NCBI RefSeq assembly: GCF_902459465.1
Contig: NC_047064.1
Span: forward strand, 3,870,762-3,934,761
Length of the DNA: 64,000 nt
Direction of reading: 5' to 3'
From: Asterias rubens
Lineage: Eukaryota > Echinodermata > Asteroidea > Forcipulatida > Asteriidae
Both the position numbers and the translations under genes were made by a program. The notes under the pieces were generated by a model, which was not told the origin of the DNA, did no database searches, and saw only the letters and a list, made by a program, of their open reading frames with translations. Below, piece by piece: positions 32,641 to 45,075 of the stretch. Position 1 is the stretch's first letter. Each line of letters begins with the position of its first letter.

Positions 32641-34283
32641 TTCAAGTATTTTCTTGGCGCCTTGAGAAGTTTGCATGTACACAGGTCTAGTCAGGTTTGC
32701 AGAGATACTGTATGTTTAAAACTCACTCGCTGAATGGTGGCGGTTCTAAAAATCATACCCACCACTACTCCTAGGAGTTTTATGTACATTTCATCTCAGC
32801 AAACCACACTAGGTTGTACTCGCAAAGTTTCAAATCTTACTTATGTACACAAGTATTCTGCTATTGAAATATGTTCATTTGTAGTCTACCCCAGCCATGT
32901 TATAGTTTTTGTATAGTTTTATTAATGCTTCACACTCTCTTTACTCTAGGTGTTGTTTGAACTACTTTGTAAAAATTGTTTATAACTAGCTTCAAATTTT
33001 CTATTACTTTCTTGGTAACTTTGACATTTGTTGTTGAATCTTTAGTTTTAGCATTTAATGCTTCTTGTTACAGATTTAGTTGAAATAATTAAATTGGATG
33101 GAACTATTCCTTTAATATACCGTTGTCAAACAACAAAGTTGGTTCTTTTAGTCTATACTTTCACTATAATCATGAACAGTGATAGAAATATCTTCTTTTT
33201 TGAAAAGAACAAACTCTCAATAGAACTGGAGAAAAAAGTCTGAATAACTTTAAATTGTTTGTTTTTATTTTACCCTACTCGGATGTGTGATAAGCATTGT
33301 ATGCCCCCCTACACCCCATGCCATCCTAGAGCAGATAGCTTACCACTAGACCACAAATCCTATACATAAATAGCAGTTGCTACCTCAGCAATATAATGGA
33401 TGTAATAATGGTATCAGAAATAAAGAATATAGTTGGAACTATTTCAAATAGTATGGTAAGAATATTTATTAAATTTGAAATAACAGTCTTATTTGTAACA
33501 GAATGAATGTGCATAATTGCATACTTGTCTCAATTCATAGAGTAATGTTAAAACATTTTTAGTATAATTCAGAATGAACTTTCCCCAACTTTGTTGGAAT
33601 ATACATTTGATTTTTGATTTAAATTGCAATTTGGAAGTAAATGTGGACCTGATTTGAATTGAAATAAAAGTGGCTTTAAATCCAAAACAGATATGCTATT
33701 GATTTTGTGGTTTCTGGAATTTTCTGGAAAAATACTTTAACAATTTAAATATCCGTACACTTCAATGTTTCCTACCTATGACTCAACTGCGCCAATTTCA
33801 TGGCTGTGCTTACTGTGGGATTCTCTCGCCCTTCTCCAGTTATCATAGGGCCCTTTTCATAGAGTTTTGCACAGCCGAAACGAGAATGATAAAGTCACAA
33901 ATGGTGTTTGTGATGTGGTGTATTGGCTGTCAACATTAATTTGGTATGCACATTTCCCTTGTGCTTAAGCAGCTCTATGAAATTGGGCCTATGTCGCTAG
34001 CTGTGCAAGCAAATAATGCTTCAGTAACCGTGAAACACTCGCCACAAACATTCCTTGCTAACCAGTTAAATTTTTAATGTTCAGATTTTTTTCTGCTGGC
34101 GTGAGTGCAAATTATTTGCTTATTGCAAGCTGAGCAATGCAATTTGGCTTTATGCAGAAACTTTCAAAGTGGAAAACCATGTCTGCAATAAAATTCCTGT
34201 ATGATCCTCTACCAATGTCGGGCCATTAGCTATTTTGGTGGGGTGGGTTCTTTTGGTTGGTAAGCAGTTTACAACAGCTAATA

Positions 34284-34432
34284 GGGGACTTTTGAACACT
34301 AGGTGGCAGCAGACTTACCAGGTAAATTTCCATTGTTTACGTAGTTCTGAGCACGCGCACATTACCGAGAACAATGGATTTTACCTGGTAAGTCTGCTGC
34401 CACCAGCGTCCCAAAAGTCTCCCATTCTATTT
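34284..34432. repeat. Hairpin MITE family C, copy 2
   Basis: GGTGGCAGCAGACTTACCAG and CTGGTAAGTCTGCTGCCACC are perfect inverted copies with GAGCACGCGCACATT between. Confidence 0.8.
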
Positions 34433-34548
34433 TCTCATCTACCAACCAGTCAACATAGTTGAGTATCGAAAGAGGTAATGACTGGTATATCTTTGAGGGG
34501 TTGAGAGTGAAAACAAAAACGGGCTTCACTAAGAGGCCTCGCTGTAAA

Positions 34549-34843
34549 GCCGGGTTCATACTCCTGAGAATGCAAATGCGAATTTTGGTGACGCAATAAT
34601 TCATACGAACTGTTTTTCCAATAGACCCATTGAATGTGAAGTCACACACTCAAAAAGCCCCCTCACTGGGGTCAAAAAGTGCCCTCACTGGGGTCAAAGG
34701 AGGCCAAATGATAAGACGATAGCTGTTCTTTGTGCGTGAAAACGTGCGCATCAGTGTAGCGTTTCGCGTTTGCAAGGGGTCTATTGTGACGCAAGAAAAT
34801 ACACTTTGCACGAATCATTCGCGGGAAGTATGAGCCAAGCTCG
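34549..34843. repeat. MITE family I with a nested family E MITE
   Basis: Outer ends GCCGGGTTCATACTCCTGAG and CGCGGGAAGTATGAGCCAAG. The interior is interrupted from about 34620 to 34789 by a family E element. Simpler family I copies lie at 13207-13372 and 26831-26996. Confidence 0.72.
34620..34789. repeat. MITE family E, copy 2 (nested)
   Basis: Begins CAATAGACCCATTGAATG and ends GCAAGGGGTCTATTG, reverse orientation relative to the 14267 copy; contains three CTCACTGGGGTCAAA-type motifs. Confidence 0.72.
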
Positions 34844-34928
34844 ACTTATTTTTAGCAGAATATAATCGTTCTGCCTGCAGTAATAACCTAGCACCCTCAT
34901 AACGATCACGCCTTGTGTCTCCCTTTGA

Positions 34929-37900
34929 TCAATCCATAGCCAGTCTCTCGATCACACCGTCGTAGCTGGTTATCAGTTCTTGGTACCAGTTCTCAAGCGT
35001 TTCCTGGCGCTCTTGTAGGTTGGTGCCCTGCATGGTTGCCGAAAGTTCCTCTGGTTTCAGTGTACGGCGCATCTTCTCGTAATCCGACTTTTGTTTCTGC
35101 ACATGAGAGAAAGAAAGTGACCACCCGTGAGTTTACAAAGGAATACAGGCATTTTGTGCTTATGAAACAACCCTTTACACAGCTTCTATTTAATAAACCT
35201 ATTTGCTAAACTTAAGCAAAGCAAAGGGCAAATGTAAAAAATTTGAAGGATTAAAAAGTAATTTCTTACAGCCCGTAAGCAGACATTTTGGTGCTTGGAG
35301 AGCGACCCTAGCACAGGTTTTATTTCATAAACACTCCTTACAGTTGAGTTAGCGAAGCAAAAGGCATGCTATCTTGCCACTGGTTCTTTTAACCGATGAG
35401 TGACGCAACAATGCAAATCCATAGTAAGTTTGCAAACACATGCTGTCAAACCATCTCGCTTGTTTATAAAATACACTCTTGCTGTTTGGACATGGTTTTC
35501 TGACATTCAAAGCGCAATGAATTTGATTACTAGTAAGCAGCTTTATGAAAATACAACAAATGGTGATAAACAAATATTTTGCTTACTTGGAACGGGATAT
35601 TGAGTCTCTTCTTGACGTCCAATCTGTACTCCTTCATTTCTTCAGGGTTACTTGAATCAGTGACCCGTAATCTTAAGATCTCATACACTCGTCTCACTTG
35701 TTTCTGAAACAGGACAAAATATCGAGATTATTGAAAATAGTTCAGTGGATGGGATGTTTATCAACTTACAAACCACAGGGTAAATCTAAAATATAAAGAA
35801 AAATTTACTAGAGCGGAACGTTAACCTTCGGATTGAATGTTTGTTAAAATTTTAATAGCAGCATGATTCCTTTTAATCACTCCATGTAGTGACTCACTTT
35901 TTAAAGAATGTTTTGCTTTTGGTATGAGAATTTTTTTATTTTATTCATTACACATCCAACAGCACAACTTAGTGCCAATAGACCGATCCATTAGGCTCCG
36001 CCTACGACGCACATGTGAGCAAGAAATAGTGGGGCTCTCCAATGCCTTTCTGCACAACTCTGCCGCGTGCGCCAAGATATGCTCACACATGTCGGACCTT
36101 ATTTGTCGGACCTTCGTTGCGTTGTGATTGGTTAATACACAATGGGGCGGAGCTTCGTGGATCGGTCTATTACAGGATGAATAGTAACGAGAAAGTGTTC
36201 TTAGATGTGAAAGGAAAACCCCCAATGGGGGAAAACCCATGCAATCAAGAAAGGACTGAAAACACAATCTACATGCAAGGCTCCGGTCTGAGGTGGGATT
36301 CGAACCAGGGTCCACAGAGGTGAAAGGCAGGCAAAGAAAACACTGAGCCAACATAAACCCTCTCTGCTTTATCACATCCAATTCAAGAAAAACACCATTT
36401 TACTAACCTGTGAAAATTAAATTTTAAATGGTGGACAGGCTTTATAAAAAACAATGAACAGGAAGTGTTTTTTTTTTTCATGGAACTTTGAGCACATTCA
36501 TATTGGGCTAAAAATAGACCCTTATCATGCTGCCTCCATCTTGGTTATGTTCCTTGTGTCGCATAACGATAATGAATGCTAATAAGCATTTTGCATTTAG
36601 GAACCAGACTATCTTGTTTTTCCAGCCATGGTTTGGTAACATTGACATCAATGGGAGAAATTCAAGACAGCTGCACTGTGATCAGGGGTGAGAGTCATTG
36701 CTAACGAAAAAGTCTGAAACTTGGATACAAATTCGGATACAAATTCAAAGGTATGTTGAAATGAAGCCATTTCTACCGTTTGGTAACCCCTGGGGTTATA
36801 GATTCCAAGGAGCTTTTGGAAACAGTATCCAAAGCACTAGAGAAGTAGACCAATGAGCAGGATTTCTTTATTTGTGGAAACAAATATTGTCTGATTTTCT
36901 TCACCAGGCAACATAAAAAGTCTGAACAATCTCATCCCTGCCTGACAAAGGTCGATCAATTGCGGCAATCAAAACACAAATTTGTGATGTCTTCAGATGA
37001 TTATTTGCATGGCTTTTACAGTATCTTATGATTAAATTATGGGATAGGCTTAGTCCTTCCAGTACCTTGCACAGCTTCAGTTTCTCCAACGCTTGTTTCT
37101 CCATTTCTGGTGAGAAACCCTTCCCTAAGTTGGGCGGAGTGAACGCCGGCAGTTTCTGGCAATTCCTGCAGTCTACGAAATCTCTCAGTCTCACAAAGTT
37201 ATCAGACGGGTCTTCAACTAAAATGTAAAATGAAAGCGATCAGGAGACGATTTCACAAAGAGTTACATGTAGGACTAGTCCTAAGTTAGAACGAGTTGAG
37301 ATAAGACTAGTCTTAACTCTTTGTGAAATCCATCCCAGAAGAATTTACCAAATGTGTTGATAAAAATCTAAATTTTTCCGTGCACAGCCACAATCATGGC
37401 TACACCTTTTGTTACAAAGACTCCACATGAACAACAGATACATAATGAGTAACTCCTTGTACATCTTGTATTCGACAAACTAAAGCATTTTCTTGTTAAC
37501 CATTGACACAACGATTGTTGATTGATATATCAGTAACATTGAGATAACTGCTACATCGAAAATATATTAGTAAATGGCAGAAGTGCAGAAATTAAGGTCA
37601 GGGGTTATATGAGCCAATGTGAACTATAATAAGTTCAACAGAATTAAAGAAAGCACACAATCACATTTTGAAAGGTTGGGATGGTACAATGTAAATGATT
37701 TATGGCCCAAAACATCCCTTCACTGAATTCACCTATGTATCTTCTTGCATATCGACATCAAGATGGACATCAATAGAAATGAACAAAAACTTTTAACCAA
37801 TGGATAAATGATAAGAAACAATTCAACACTGAAAAACAAGTTGTGGTGGTGCCTAAACCTTTTCCACCAGAAAATTTTATTGTGGTTTCTGAAGCAAATG

Positions 37901-40900
37901 ACTCAGAAAAGTGAACTTAATCACTACACTAGCTATTAAGGACCCAATGGAGGGAAGACAAGGAAGGATGTTTCAGTTTTAGATGTGGGAGGAAAACCGC
38001 TGAGAATTATTCCAGGGAAAACGCACTACATCGAGACGGACATACTGGTTGAAACCCTCAGACAGCCTTGTTTTCCACTCACGAATTGTAATACAACAGA
38101 GTCGCAACAACTCCAGGGAGGGTCATGGGAAGGATGAAGGGAAGATGAGGGTAGGGATGGAGGAGGCAATGGGATGGGTTGGCAGGATGAAGGGTTGGTG
38201 GGGAAGCTGCTCCTAACTGAAGATCAATCTCAGAATAAGGCATCTTTTGTCATCACAGGGTAATACCATTCAGTCCTCGTCCTTATAAACTGCAAATAGG
38301 ACATTCTTTGAAAAGCTCATTAGATGTAGAGTATATTTTTAAAGTTCTACAAAAGCTTAGGCGTGTCGTGGCCAAGTGGATAAGAGCACCAAACTCAAGC
38401 TCCGGAGACTCTGATCAGCGGGGTGTGGGTTCGAGTCCCAGACTCTAAACCATTATTGATTCAGCCTTGGATGGGACATAAGCAGTAGGTCCCGTGTCAT
38501 GTGCAACGCGCGCAAAAGAACCCAGTGCACTTATCTTAAAGAGAAGGGGTTCGTCCCTGTGTTCATGGTTTGATCGGCTGCATATTGCGTCGCAGCACCA
38601 TGTAAACCAATGGTGCTATGCAAAGGAATATGACTCATACTTCAACAGGTAGCTCCGCATACCTTGTAGGATAAATACTGAGTGCTTTGAGACGCCCATC
38701 GGGAGTAGATAAAGTGTTATCTAAGAACTTCATATTATTATTATTAAACAAAACAACAGCACAAATACTAAGCTTAACACCAACCTGTTACATCCAGTAC
38801 TTTGTTATCGTTCCTGAAATGTGTGTACATTGCTTCTAGAAGGTGAACTCCGTGTCCTTGTCTCTGGAACGGTGGCAATATCAGTACTTGACTAAAAAGA
38901 AAAAAAAAAGTACAAGAATGGTAATTATGTTTTAAAACACCTGAAAAATATCTTCTTTGAAGGTTATACACATGAAAACACAAAATCTCAACATAGTTTC
39001 GCTTACATGGCTTTAACGATCAATAAAAATACAGAGTTCTTATATAGCGCTTTAACATGATTGGGGGGGGGGGGGGTCTTAAGCACTCAGTATTTTTCCT
39101 TTTCGCTTTTTTCCCCTTTATTTAGCACCATGTACATGATGTAATGGTTTACAAGTTGCTGTGGTGCAATATACCACTAATTGAACCATATTACCAGGGT
39201 GAACCCCTTCTCCTTACAACAATTGCACTGGGTTCTTTTATGTGCATTACACAACACATGGGACCTACTGCTTTACATCCCATCCGAAGGACGCAGCAAT
39301 AATGGCGAAGTGTGTCCAGCTTAGGGGCATGAGTGTCAAGATTGGGACTCGATCCCCCACTCTGCTAAATCAAAAACACCGAGTCTGGTGCTCTTATCCG
39401 CTCGGCCACAACAATATACCAGAACCTGAAACAATATATTTTTAATTTTAAAATCTTGTAACACCTAAAACATTTGTAAAGCAAACAACATTACTGATGT
39501 TGAAATGGAAAGAGTAACACTGAAAAATCAAAGCAAGAACTGTAAGATCAGATAACAAGCCCATTCTAAGATAACCAGGATTAACAAAAGTGAACCCTTT
39601 CACTGTGGCTCAAAAACCTACTTATCCAACCGGAAAAGGAAAAGAAAGTCTGGTTACTTTTTCATGGAGTTTCAAAGTGTACTATGATCATGAGTTAGGG
39701 TCTGTGGTACCATACCTTATTCTAGGCCTTATGAGGTCGGGATAGGCATAGTATCTGTAGGCTGTAGCGTACCCGGCGACAGCGTATCTCTTGTTACCAT
39801 CCACTGAATATCTCTCAAATCTAAAAAAAACCCAAAAAAAAACAATAGTTTTTCAGGAGAAAATAAAAGAAAGTTCAGCATTCCTGATTTCTTGTGTGAG
39901 ACCTTTGTAATCTTGGTGTAAGTTTTGTAAAAAAGACCCCAAAAACCAGAGACCTTTCTGCTTGAAAACATTAAACCTAGAAACATTACAATAGAATAGC
40001 TTTTAGAACAGAATACCTTCCTCATAAGATTACATTCTTCAAATCTGTGAGTTAGCATGATTGATAAATATAGTGAAAATTACCAATGCAAGTTTCAGTG
40101 AAAGAGGTTTTCAAAGTAATAGAATGGTTTTTGTATGATTTGGGGTAAAGTTTAATAGGAAAACAAAAGGGTTGGTCATTCTATGCTTGCTATAATACTG
40201 TGGTAGATCTAGGAAAGTTCACAGTAACTACCACCACATTTACCTTACATATCGGTAAAAAATTAGTTAATGGCTGATGTTTTGACCCTAGCAGAGTCTT
40301 TCTCGAAGGCTCTTCTAGGGTCAAAACGTCAGGCCTTGAACTATTTTGTTTGCATTTAGTGTAAAGGTCCCTTTGGTTGGTAGGCAGTTTCCAACAGCTA
40401 ATTCTATTTCTCTCTTAAATATCAGTAATAAGGTTTTATGAAAGATAAACTTGATACAATGAAATAAGATCATTCAAAGAAGGGGCAAAGTTTGGAGAAC
40501 TTGTGGGTTGGAGGTAGTCCGGTTCAGGGTGGGAAATCTTTTGAACTGGTCCAACTTACATAGTATAATAATCCCACTTCTCATCATCTGTGTCAATGTA
40601 TGATGCTGCATCGATGTACCACCACAAGAATGTCTGCAATCTCTCATGGTATTCTTTAAACCCAGGGGTCGTGATGCTGTTGGAGTAGACCTCGAAGTGT
40701 CGGGCTGGCCCCTCCCCTTCCACTGAATATGCATGAAGGAGATCACCCATTGGCTGGAAAGTGCTGTCGTCTGATATCACCGTTAGGAACTTGTCGAGGT
40801 TGTCCAGTGGTTGGATCTCCAGTTGGTCGATGATGGTTTTCAGGACATTGTCAGCCTGGAGTTTGCAGAGAAGATCATTTTGTTAAATACAGGGGTGAGA

Positions 40901-43900
40901 GTCATTACTAAAGAAAAAGTCTGAAACTTGGATACAAATTCAAAGGTTTGTTGAAATGATGCCATTTCTACCTGTTGGTAACCCCTGGGTTATAGATTCC
41001 AAGGAGCTTTTGGAAACAGTATCCAAAGCATTAGAGAAGTATACCAATGAGCAGGATTTCTTTATTTGTGGAAACAAATATTGTCTGACTTTTCTTCACC
41101 AGGCCCACATAAAAAGTCTGAATTCAGCAAAAAGTCTGAACAATCTCATCCCTGTAATTAACAATCTTGGTATTATTTTCCAGCGAGTTGACCAGCCATT
41201 TGAAACCATTCAATGGGAACTTTGGAACGCTAGGTGGCAGCGGCTTACCAGATAAATTAATTTCCATTGATTATGTTGTTCTGAGCATGCGCACATAAAA
41301 AAGAACAATGGATCTACCTGGTAAGTATGCTGCCACCTAGTGACCCAAAAGTCCCCAATAGCACAGGTTTGTGTATGGCGGCTAGCATGGTTTCAGTAAT
41401 AAATACCTGGGACAGTTTATCCATCCTGATTGGTCGAGAGGGGATCACATGAGCATGTTTAAAAAAGCAATTGAAATATAGTAAGGAGTGTTTTCAAATG
41501 GCCTGAGGAAATTGGGTCAAAAGAGGGCGCTATCAGATGATTGCTTATTTCACATCCTAATTTAAGTTAGGTTGATATTGGGCTCACGCAAGTTCAAAAC
41601 TTATGTCCGATAGCTTGAAACTTAAGGGGCGCGAGGAACTTGCGGGAGGAGCTACTTAGTGCTCAACATGGATAGAAGTTCAATGCAGAGTCTAAACAGC
41701 TCAGGCTAAACTGTCAGATTTGTTCTCAACTTTTCAAAGTTTTTTTTTGGTCAACGTTTATATGAATGGGACTGAAAGACCAGCTTCTCAGACTTAAACT
41801 GCGGCTTAAAACTTAGCAGGGCAATCGGCTTTTCATTGATATTACCTTGACACCATCAAACAGCTTACTGTTGACCTTACTGCTAGAGGTCATGTGAAGG
41901 TAGGGAACAAGTCTAGCCGCTGTAAAGTACAGCTGCACCTTCAGGCCCTTGTAGCCAAAGATGTTCTCACTGAAACAATGAAGTAACAAAAGTTGGAATT
42001 GTACTTAATTATCAGCAAGATTGTTGACAACTTTCCTATATGTGAAAGGGCTCCCCTTTAGCACTAGCCCAGCATACAATGTCTATTAAAATTTGCTATC
42101 CCATGCTATTAAACATCACTTCTCAACTTGCCCAGTCCTGTGAACTACTAAAAACTGTGCAGCAACCTCGTTTAAAAATAAAATGCTCATATCTTCTTAA
42201 ACAACTTGACTTTAAACCTATTCTTCTCGGGTTTATTCTCTCACATCTCTCTCACAACTTTTGAACCAAAGGTGGTTTTAATATGGGGTATTACAAAATT
42301 TAACACATAGGTTGTGCTCTTTTCAAATGTATAACTTTTTGGTAAATGACCTTGGTCGACAAACGACTAAAATGAGTCTCACCTTTGGCCGAAGAGCTGG
42401 TGAGTAAACTCCGGCTGGAAGATCTTGTCATCGTTAAACACATCCGCCTCCTCTCGGACTGTAAGGGCAGAAGGGAGATGGTGTAAGGGTTTAAGAGATG
42501 CTAGGTGTTTAATTTACTAAAAATTGGGTTTAAGATCAATATTTATTTAAAGGTATGGGCCCTACCTTTGTTTTTTTGGGGGACCGTTCGGTTCTTTTAA
42601 TCTTATATGTGCACAGCCACAATCATGTGTACACTTTTTGTTACAAAGGCACCAATTGAACAACAGATAAATGTTGAGTATCTCTTTGCAGATCTTGTAA
42701 TTTATTCGACAAACTTTTTTCATTTATCATTGACACAGTGATTATTAATTGATAGAACTGTACAATAAAAAGTAACCTGTGAAAAATTGATTTTGAAAGG
42801 TGGTAGGCTATTGCCAATATCAACCATTTATACCCCTGGGTGAGAAGAAAAGCAAATTTAGTGAAGTGTCTTGCTCAAGGACACAAGTGTTATGACCGGG
42901 ATTCAAACCCACACCCCAATGACTTAACCACCAGAACTTGAAGTTTACGCTCTAAACCACTCGGCCATAACGCCCTACAGAATGCTAAACAGAATACAGA
43001 CATTATAAATGGAAGTGTCGTGGCTGAGCGGTTAAGAGCACCGAATTCAAACTCTGGTGTTTCTAATCAGCAGAGTGTAGGTTCGAATCCCCAGCGGTGA
43101 AACTGGTGTCCTTAAGTAAGATACATAACCATTGCTTCGTCCTTCGGATGGGACGTAAAGCCGTTGGTCCCATGTGTTATGTAACGCATGTAAAAGAACC
43201 CAGTGCACTTATCGAAAAGAGAAGGGGTTCGCCCCGGTGTTCCTGGTCCAATCGGCAGCAAATTGCGCCACAGCACCTTGTCAAGCATTACATGGAGTAT
43301 CAGAATTAGGTCTCATAATTCAAACGTAGTTCCACATCTCGCAGGAAATACTGTATGTTAAAGCGCCATAAGAAGCCATAATTATTTTTATTATTATAAA
43401 CGCAAAACTAATCACCTCACGGCCTGTGTCAGTGTACTAGCAGAGGAAACGTGAACTACTTCTTTGCTTGTTGTTTAGTATTATATTAGAAACTCACCTA
43501 ACTTCAGTTCAATTACATCATTTGAGGAACAGACAAACTCCTCCAGCACATTTTTCATGAGAGTCACATCTGGAGAGAAAAAAACAGGCCAGGACATTCA
43601 ATGTTGTTGGAAAACAAGTATTACTATAATGTCAAAAACTCAAAGATTGTATATCTTTTATTTTTTTATATATTTTTTTAATCATATGAGATGTATGCTA
43701 ACTTCAAAAGGGCGGACGGCCACTTCAGAACGTAGGGTGAGGGTTACATTGGATAACTTTCCGTATGGCGCCACCACTTTTTCACTCATTTTTACAAAAA
43801 GGGATATCTCATTGACTTTGGAAACTTTGAGGTAAATTAGATGCTATTTTATTTCCTATCGAATATGGCTGTCAACCCAAATCAACCGCCGCCACCTGTG

Positions 43901-44381
43901 ACATAGGTGGGGGACATAGGTGGGGGACATAGAGACTTTAGAGTCATTGCCACCTACGCATGGTACTGAAAATGTCCCGTAACGGGAGATGATAGCGGAA
44001 TGAAACCGCATAGTTCGAGGAGTAACTAGCAGTAGCACAAGCAGATCCTGCAATGATCCAGTCCAATTGCGAGTACAGTGCCCAGTGTCATTCGATGTGT
44101 GCCAACATACACACCTGTATTCATGGTATTCTTTCTACAGTTTTTACACTACTTGATTCCTACAGACATTTGACGTGAGATTGGCACCTGCCAGATTTGG
44201 GACATCGTCATCTACAGGACACGGACAGTGAGTTAATTTTTGATAACAAAACCTCTCCAAAATAAACTGTGTGTGTACATAAAAACCATTAATTTATTAT
44301 GCCAGGAAATTGTAGCAAAGAAAGTAAAGTACAAGTCAACAACAGTAATAAAGTGAAGAGTGCTTCCGACTTACCCGCCAT
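34929..44381 (-). CDS. HAT1: Histone acetyltransferase type B catalytic subunit, complete, 10 coding exons
   Basis: Coding exons (minus): 44381-44375, 43569-43498, 42458-42383, 41969-41846, 40855-40560, 39820-39716, 38891-38785, 37217-37066, 35703-35587, 35096-34929. Sum 1224 nt, 407 aa (human 419). HAT1 acetylates newly made histone H4 at K5 and K12 with RbAp46/48 as partner. Visible landmarks: VIELKLV and PEFTHQLFGQ near the N-terminus, FGYKGLKVQLYF, KEYHERLQTFLWWYIDAASYID, then the GNAT acetyl-CoA motif QRQGHG at residues 236-241 and VEDPSDNFVRLRDF (Glu264 aligns with the proposed general base of human HAT1). The C-terminal helices (RRVYEILRLRVTD; LKPEELSATMQG) match the family. The first coding exon holds only ATGGCGG. 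An upstream ATG in the leader is out of frame and meets TGA right after the first splice. The HAT1 stop lies about 90 bp from a nested MITE. Confidence 0.97.
35977..36170. repeat. MITE family D, copy 2 (HAT1 intron 8)
   Basis: Ends CAATAGACCGATCCATTAGG and CTTCGTGGATCGGTCTATT; interior identical in layout to the 13764 copy. Confidence 0.78.
36519..36685. repeat. MITE family J, copy 1
   Basis: Left part GACCCTTATCATGCTGCCTCC and ATAATGAATGCTAATAAGCA; similar to the complete element at 63685. Confidence 0.55.
36684..36930 (+). repeat. Dispersed repeat family L, copy 1 (HAT1 intron 8)
   Basis: CAGGGGTGAGAGTCATTGCT ... AACAATCTCATCCCTG; about 95% alike to the copy at 40889-41155 by eye. An old reverse relic is at about 1790-1960. 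Confidence 0.7.
37238..37336. repeat. Small hairpin MITE in HAT1 intron 7
   Basis: GATTTCACAAAGAGTTACAT and AACTCTTTGTGAAATC arms; inner GACTAGTCCTAAG / TAAGACTAGTCTTA also pair. About 95 bp. Confidence 0.65.
37381..37535 (-). repeat. Dispersed repeat family M, copy 1 (HAT1 intron 7)
   Basis: GTGCACAGCCACAATCATGG, then GAACAACAGATA and CATTGACAC motifs, matching 42608-42800. Confidence 0.6.
38054..38261 (-). ncRNA. Box C/D snoRNA-like element Z3 inside HAT1 intron 7
   Basis: On the minus strand C box GTGATGA is at 38256-38250, D box CTGA at 38061-38058, with closing stem ACCC (38261-38258) and GGGT (38057-38054). Homology to Z1/Z2 continues past the element on the C-box side to about 38330, so a larger DNA segment than the RNA was copied. 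It lies in the sense orientation within HAT1 intron 7 (37218-38784), where it could be processed from HAT1 pre-mRNA. Boxes and stem are intact. Confidence 0.5.
38365..38750 (+). mobile_element. tRNA-derived SINE (HAT1 intron 7)
   Basis: Head GTGTCGTGGCCAAGTGGATA, B box GGGTTCGAGTCCC, body AGAGAAGGGGTTCGTCCCTG, tail ending in ATTATTATTATTA. Confidence 0.8.
39030..39418 (-). mobile_element. tRNA-derived SINE, minus strand (HAT1 intron 6)
   Basis: Tail TTATATAGCGCT at left and head CTTATCCGCTCGGCCACAAC at right. A poly-G run (39063-39077) interrupts the body. Confidence 0.75.
40889..41155 (+). repeat. Dispersed repeat family L, copy 2 (HAT1 intron 4)
   Basis: CAGGGGTGAGAGTCATTACT ... AACAATCTCATCCCTG. 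The 99-codon frame here is part of the repeat and is broken in copy 1, so it is not called a gene. Confidence 0.7.
41215..41370. repeat. Hairpin MITE family C, copy 3 (HAT1 intron 4)
   Basis: CTAGGTGGCAGCGGCTTACC and GTAAGTATGCTGCCACCTAG form the arms; centre GAGCATGCGCACAT as in copy 2. Confidence 0.78.
42608..42800 (-). repeat. Dispersed repeat family M, copy 2 (HAT1 intron 2)
   Basis: GTGCACAGCCACAATCATGT with the same downstream order as the 37381 copy. Confidence 0.6.
42830..42980 (-). mobile_element. SINE head fragment (HAT1 intron 2)
   Basis: Reverse B box CCGGGATTCAAACCCACACC and head CCACTCGGCCATAAC. Confidence 0.6.
43017..43395 (+). mobile_element. tRNA-derived SINE (HAT1 intron 2)
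   Basis: Head GTGTCGTGGCTGAGCGGTTA, B box GGTTCGAATCCCC, body GAGAAGGGGTTCGCCCCGGT, ATT-rich tail. Confidence 0.8.
43757..43862. repeat. MITE family H, half copy
   Basis: AACTTTCCGTATGGCGCCAC followed by CTTTTTCACTCATTTTTACA; the second inverted end is missing. Confidence 0.65.
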
Positions 44382-45075
44382 ATTTTCGACATTTCGCGGG
44401 GTTATCCACAGTACAGAGTGAACTTTGACCTTGTTTCCGATTGGCAAGATTGGCGTACTGACTTGATAAATGCATAAAGCAACTTAGTGAAGTCTAATCG
44501 CCAGACAAGTAATAAACTTGCTTTAAATACATTGGCAGAATATGTGTCTGCAAAATTGTTTACTTCATTCATAGGAAATAAATGTCCTTAATTTAAAGTT
44601 AACATAATAAATTCTGACTATCAGGATGAATTATTTCGTTAAAGTGAAAAATAAAAGCTAACATCCGGCGTTTAAAATAAAAATAAGTACCGGTGGATTT
44701 GTAGCGAGTTTAAAGTAAATTCCATGCGGAAATTTTGCAAGCCGCCAATCAAATCATTCCAATCGCGTGCTGAAGCCCATATTTGGATGTTAACTTACTT
44801 TATATGGTTCGAATGGGTACGTGACTCATTACCATAAAGCAACCCTCGACTCGATTTATTTCTCGCGTGTGTCGAATATCGGCGAGAATCTCCCGGGTCG
44901 AACTCTCTCTTCGGTGTTGTGGCGGTTTATATCTGAATAACTAAATTCATGTATTTTACAAATAATTTACTCTTCAAAAGGTTGTGACCCATATTCTTGT
45001 AAATCACATATAGATATGTGAGTTTGGAGTGTTTTGTAGATCTCCCCCCTCGAAGCAATACATCAAGACTTCAAG
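44382..45075. promoter_or_regulatory. Divergent promoter between HAT1 and the aspartate/glutamate carrier gene
   Basis: The two start codons are 694 bp apart on opposite strands, and both leaders must lie in between. The interval has mixed AT-rich and CG-containing parts (for example TCTCGCGTG near 44872, CCCGGGTCG near 44890) and no clear TATA box placed for either gene. A shared bidirectional promoter is inferred from spacing. Confidence 0.5.

Larger units (their letters stand above)
32641..34928. other. Interval between snoRNA-host-like gene and HAT1, no gene seen
   Basis: AT-rich sequence up to about 33780, then MITE copies (families G, C, I with an inserted E) close to the HAT1 stop. 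No protein similarity was recognised. Confidence 0.55.

Noticed and set aside
40956-41255. 99-codon ORF in HAT1 intron 4
   Set aside because: It lies in a dispersed repeat (family L) and is disrupted in the copy at 36684.
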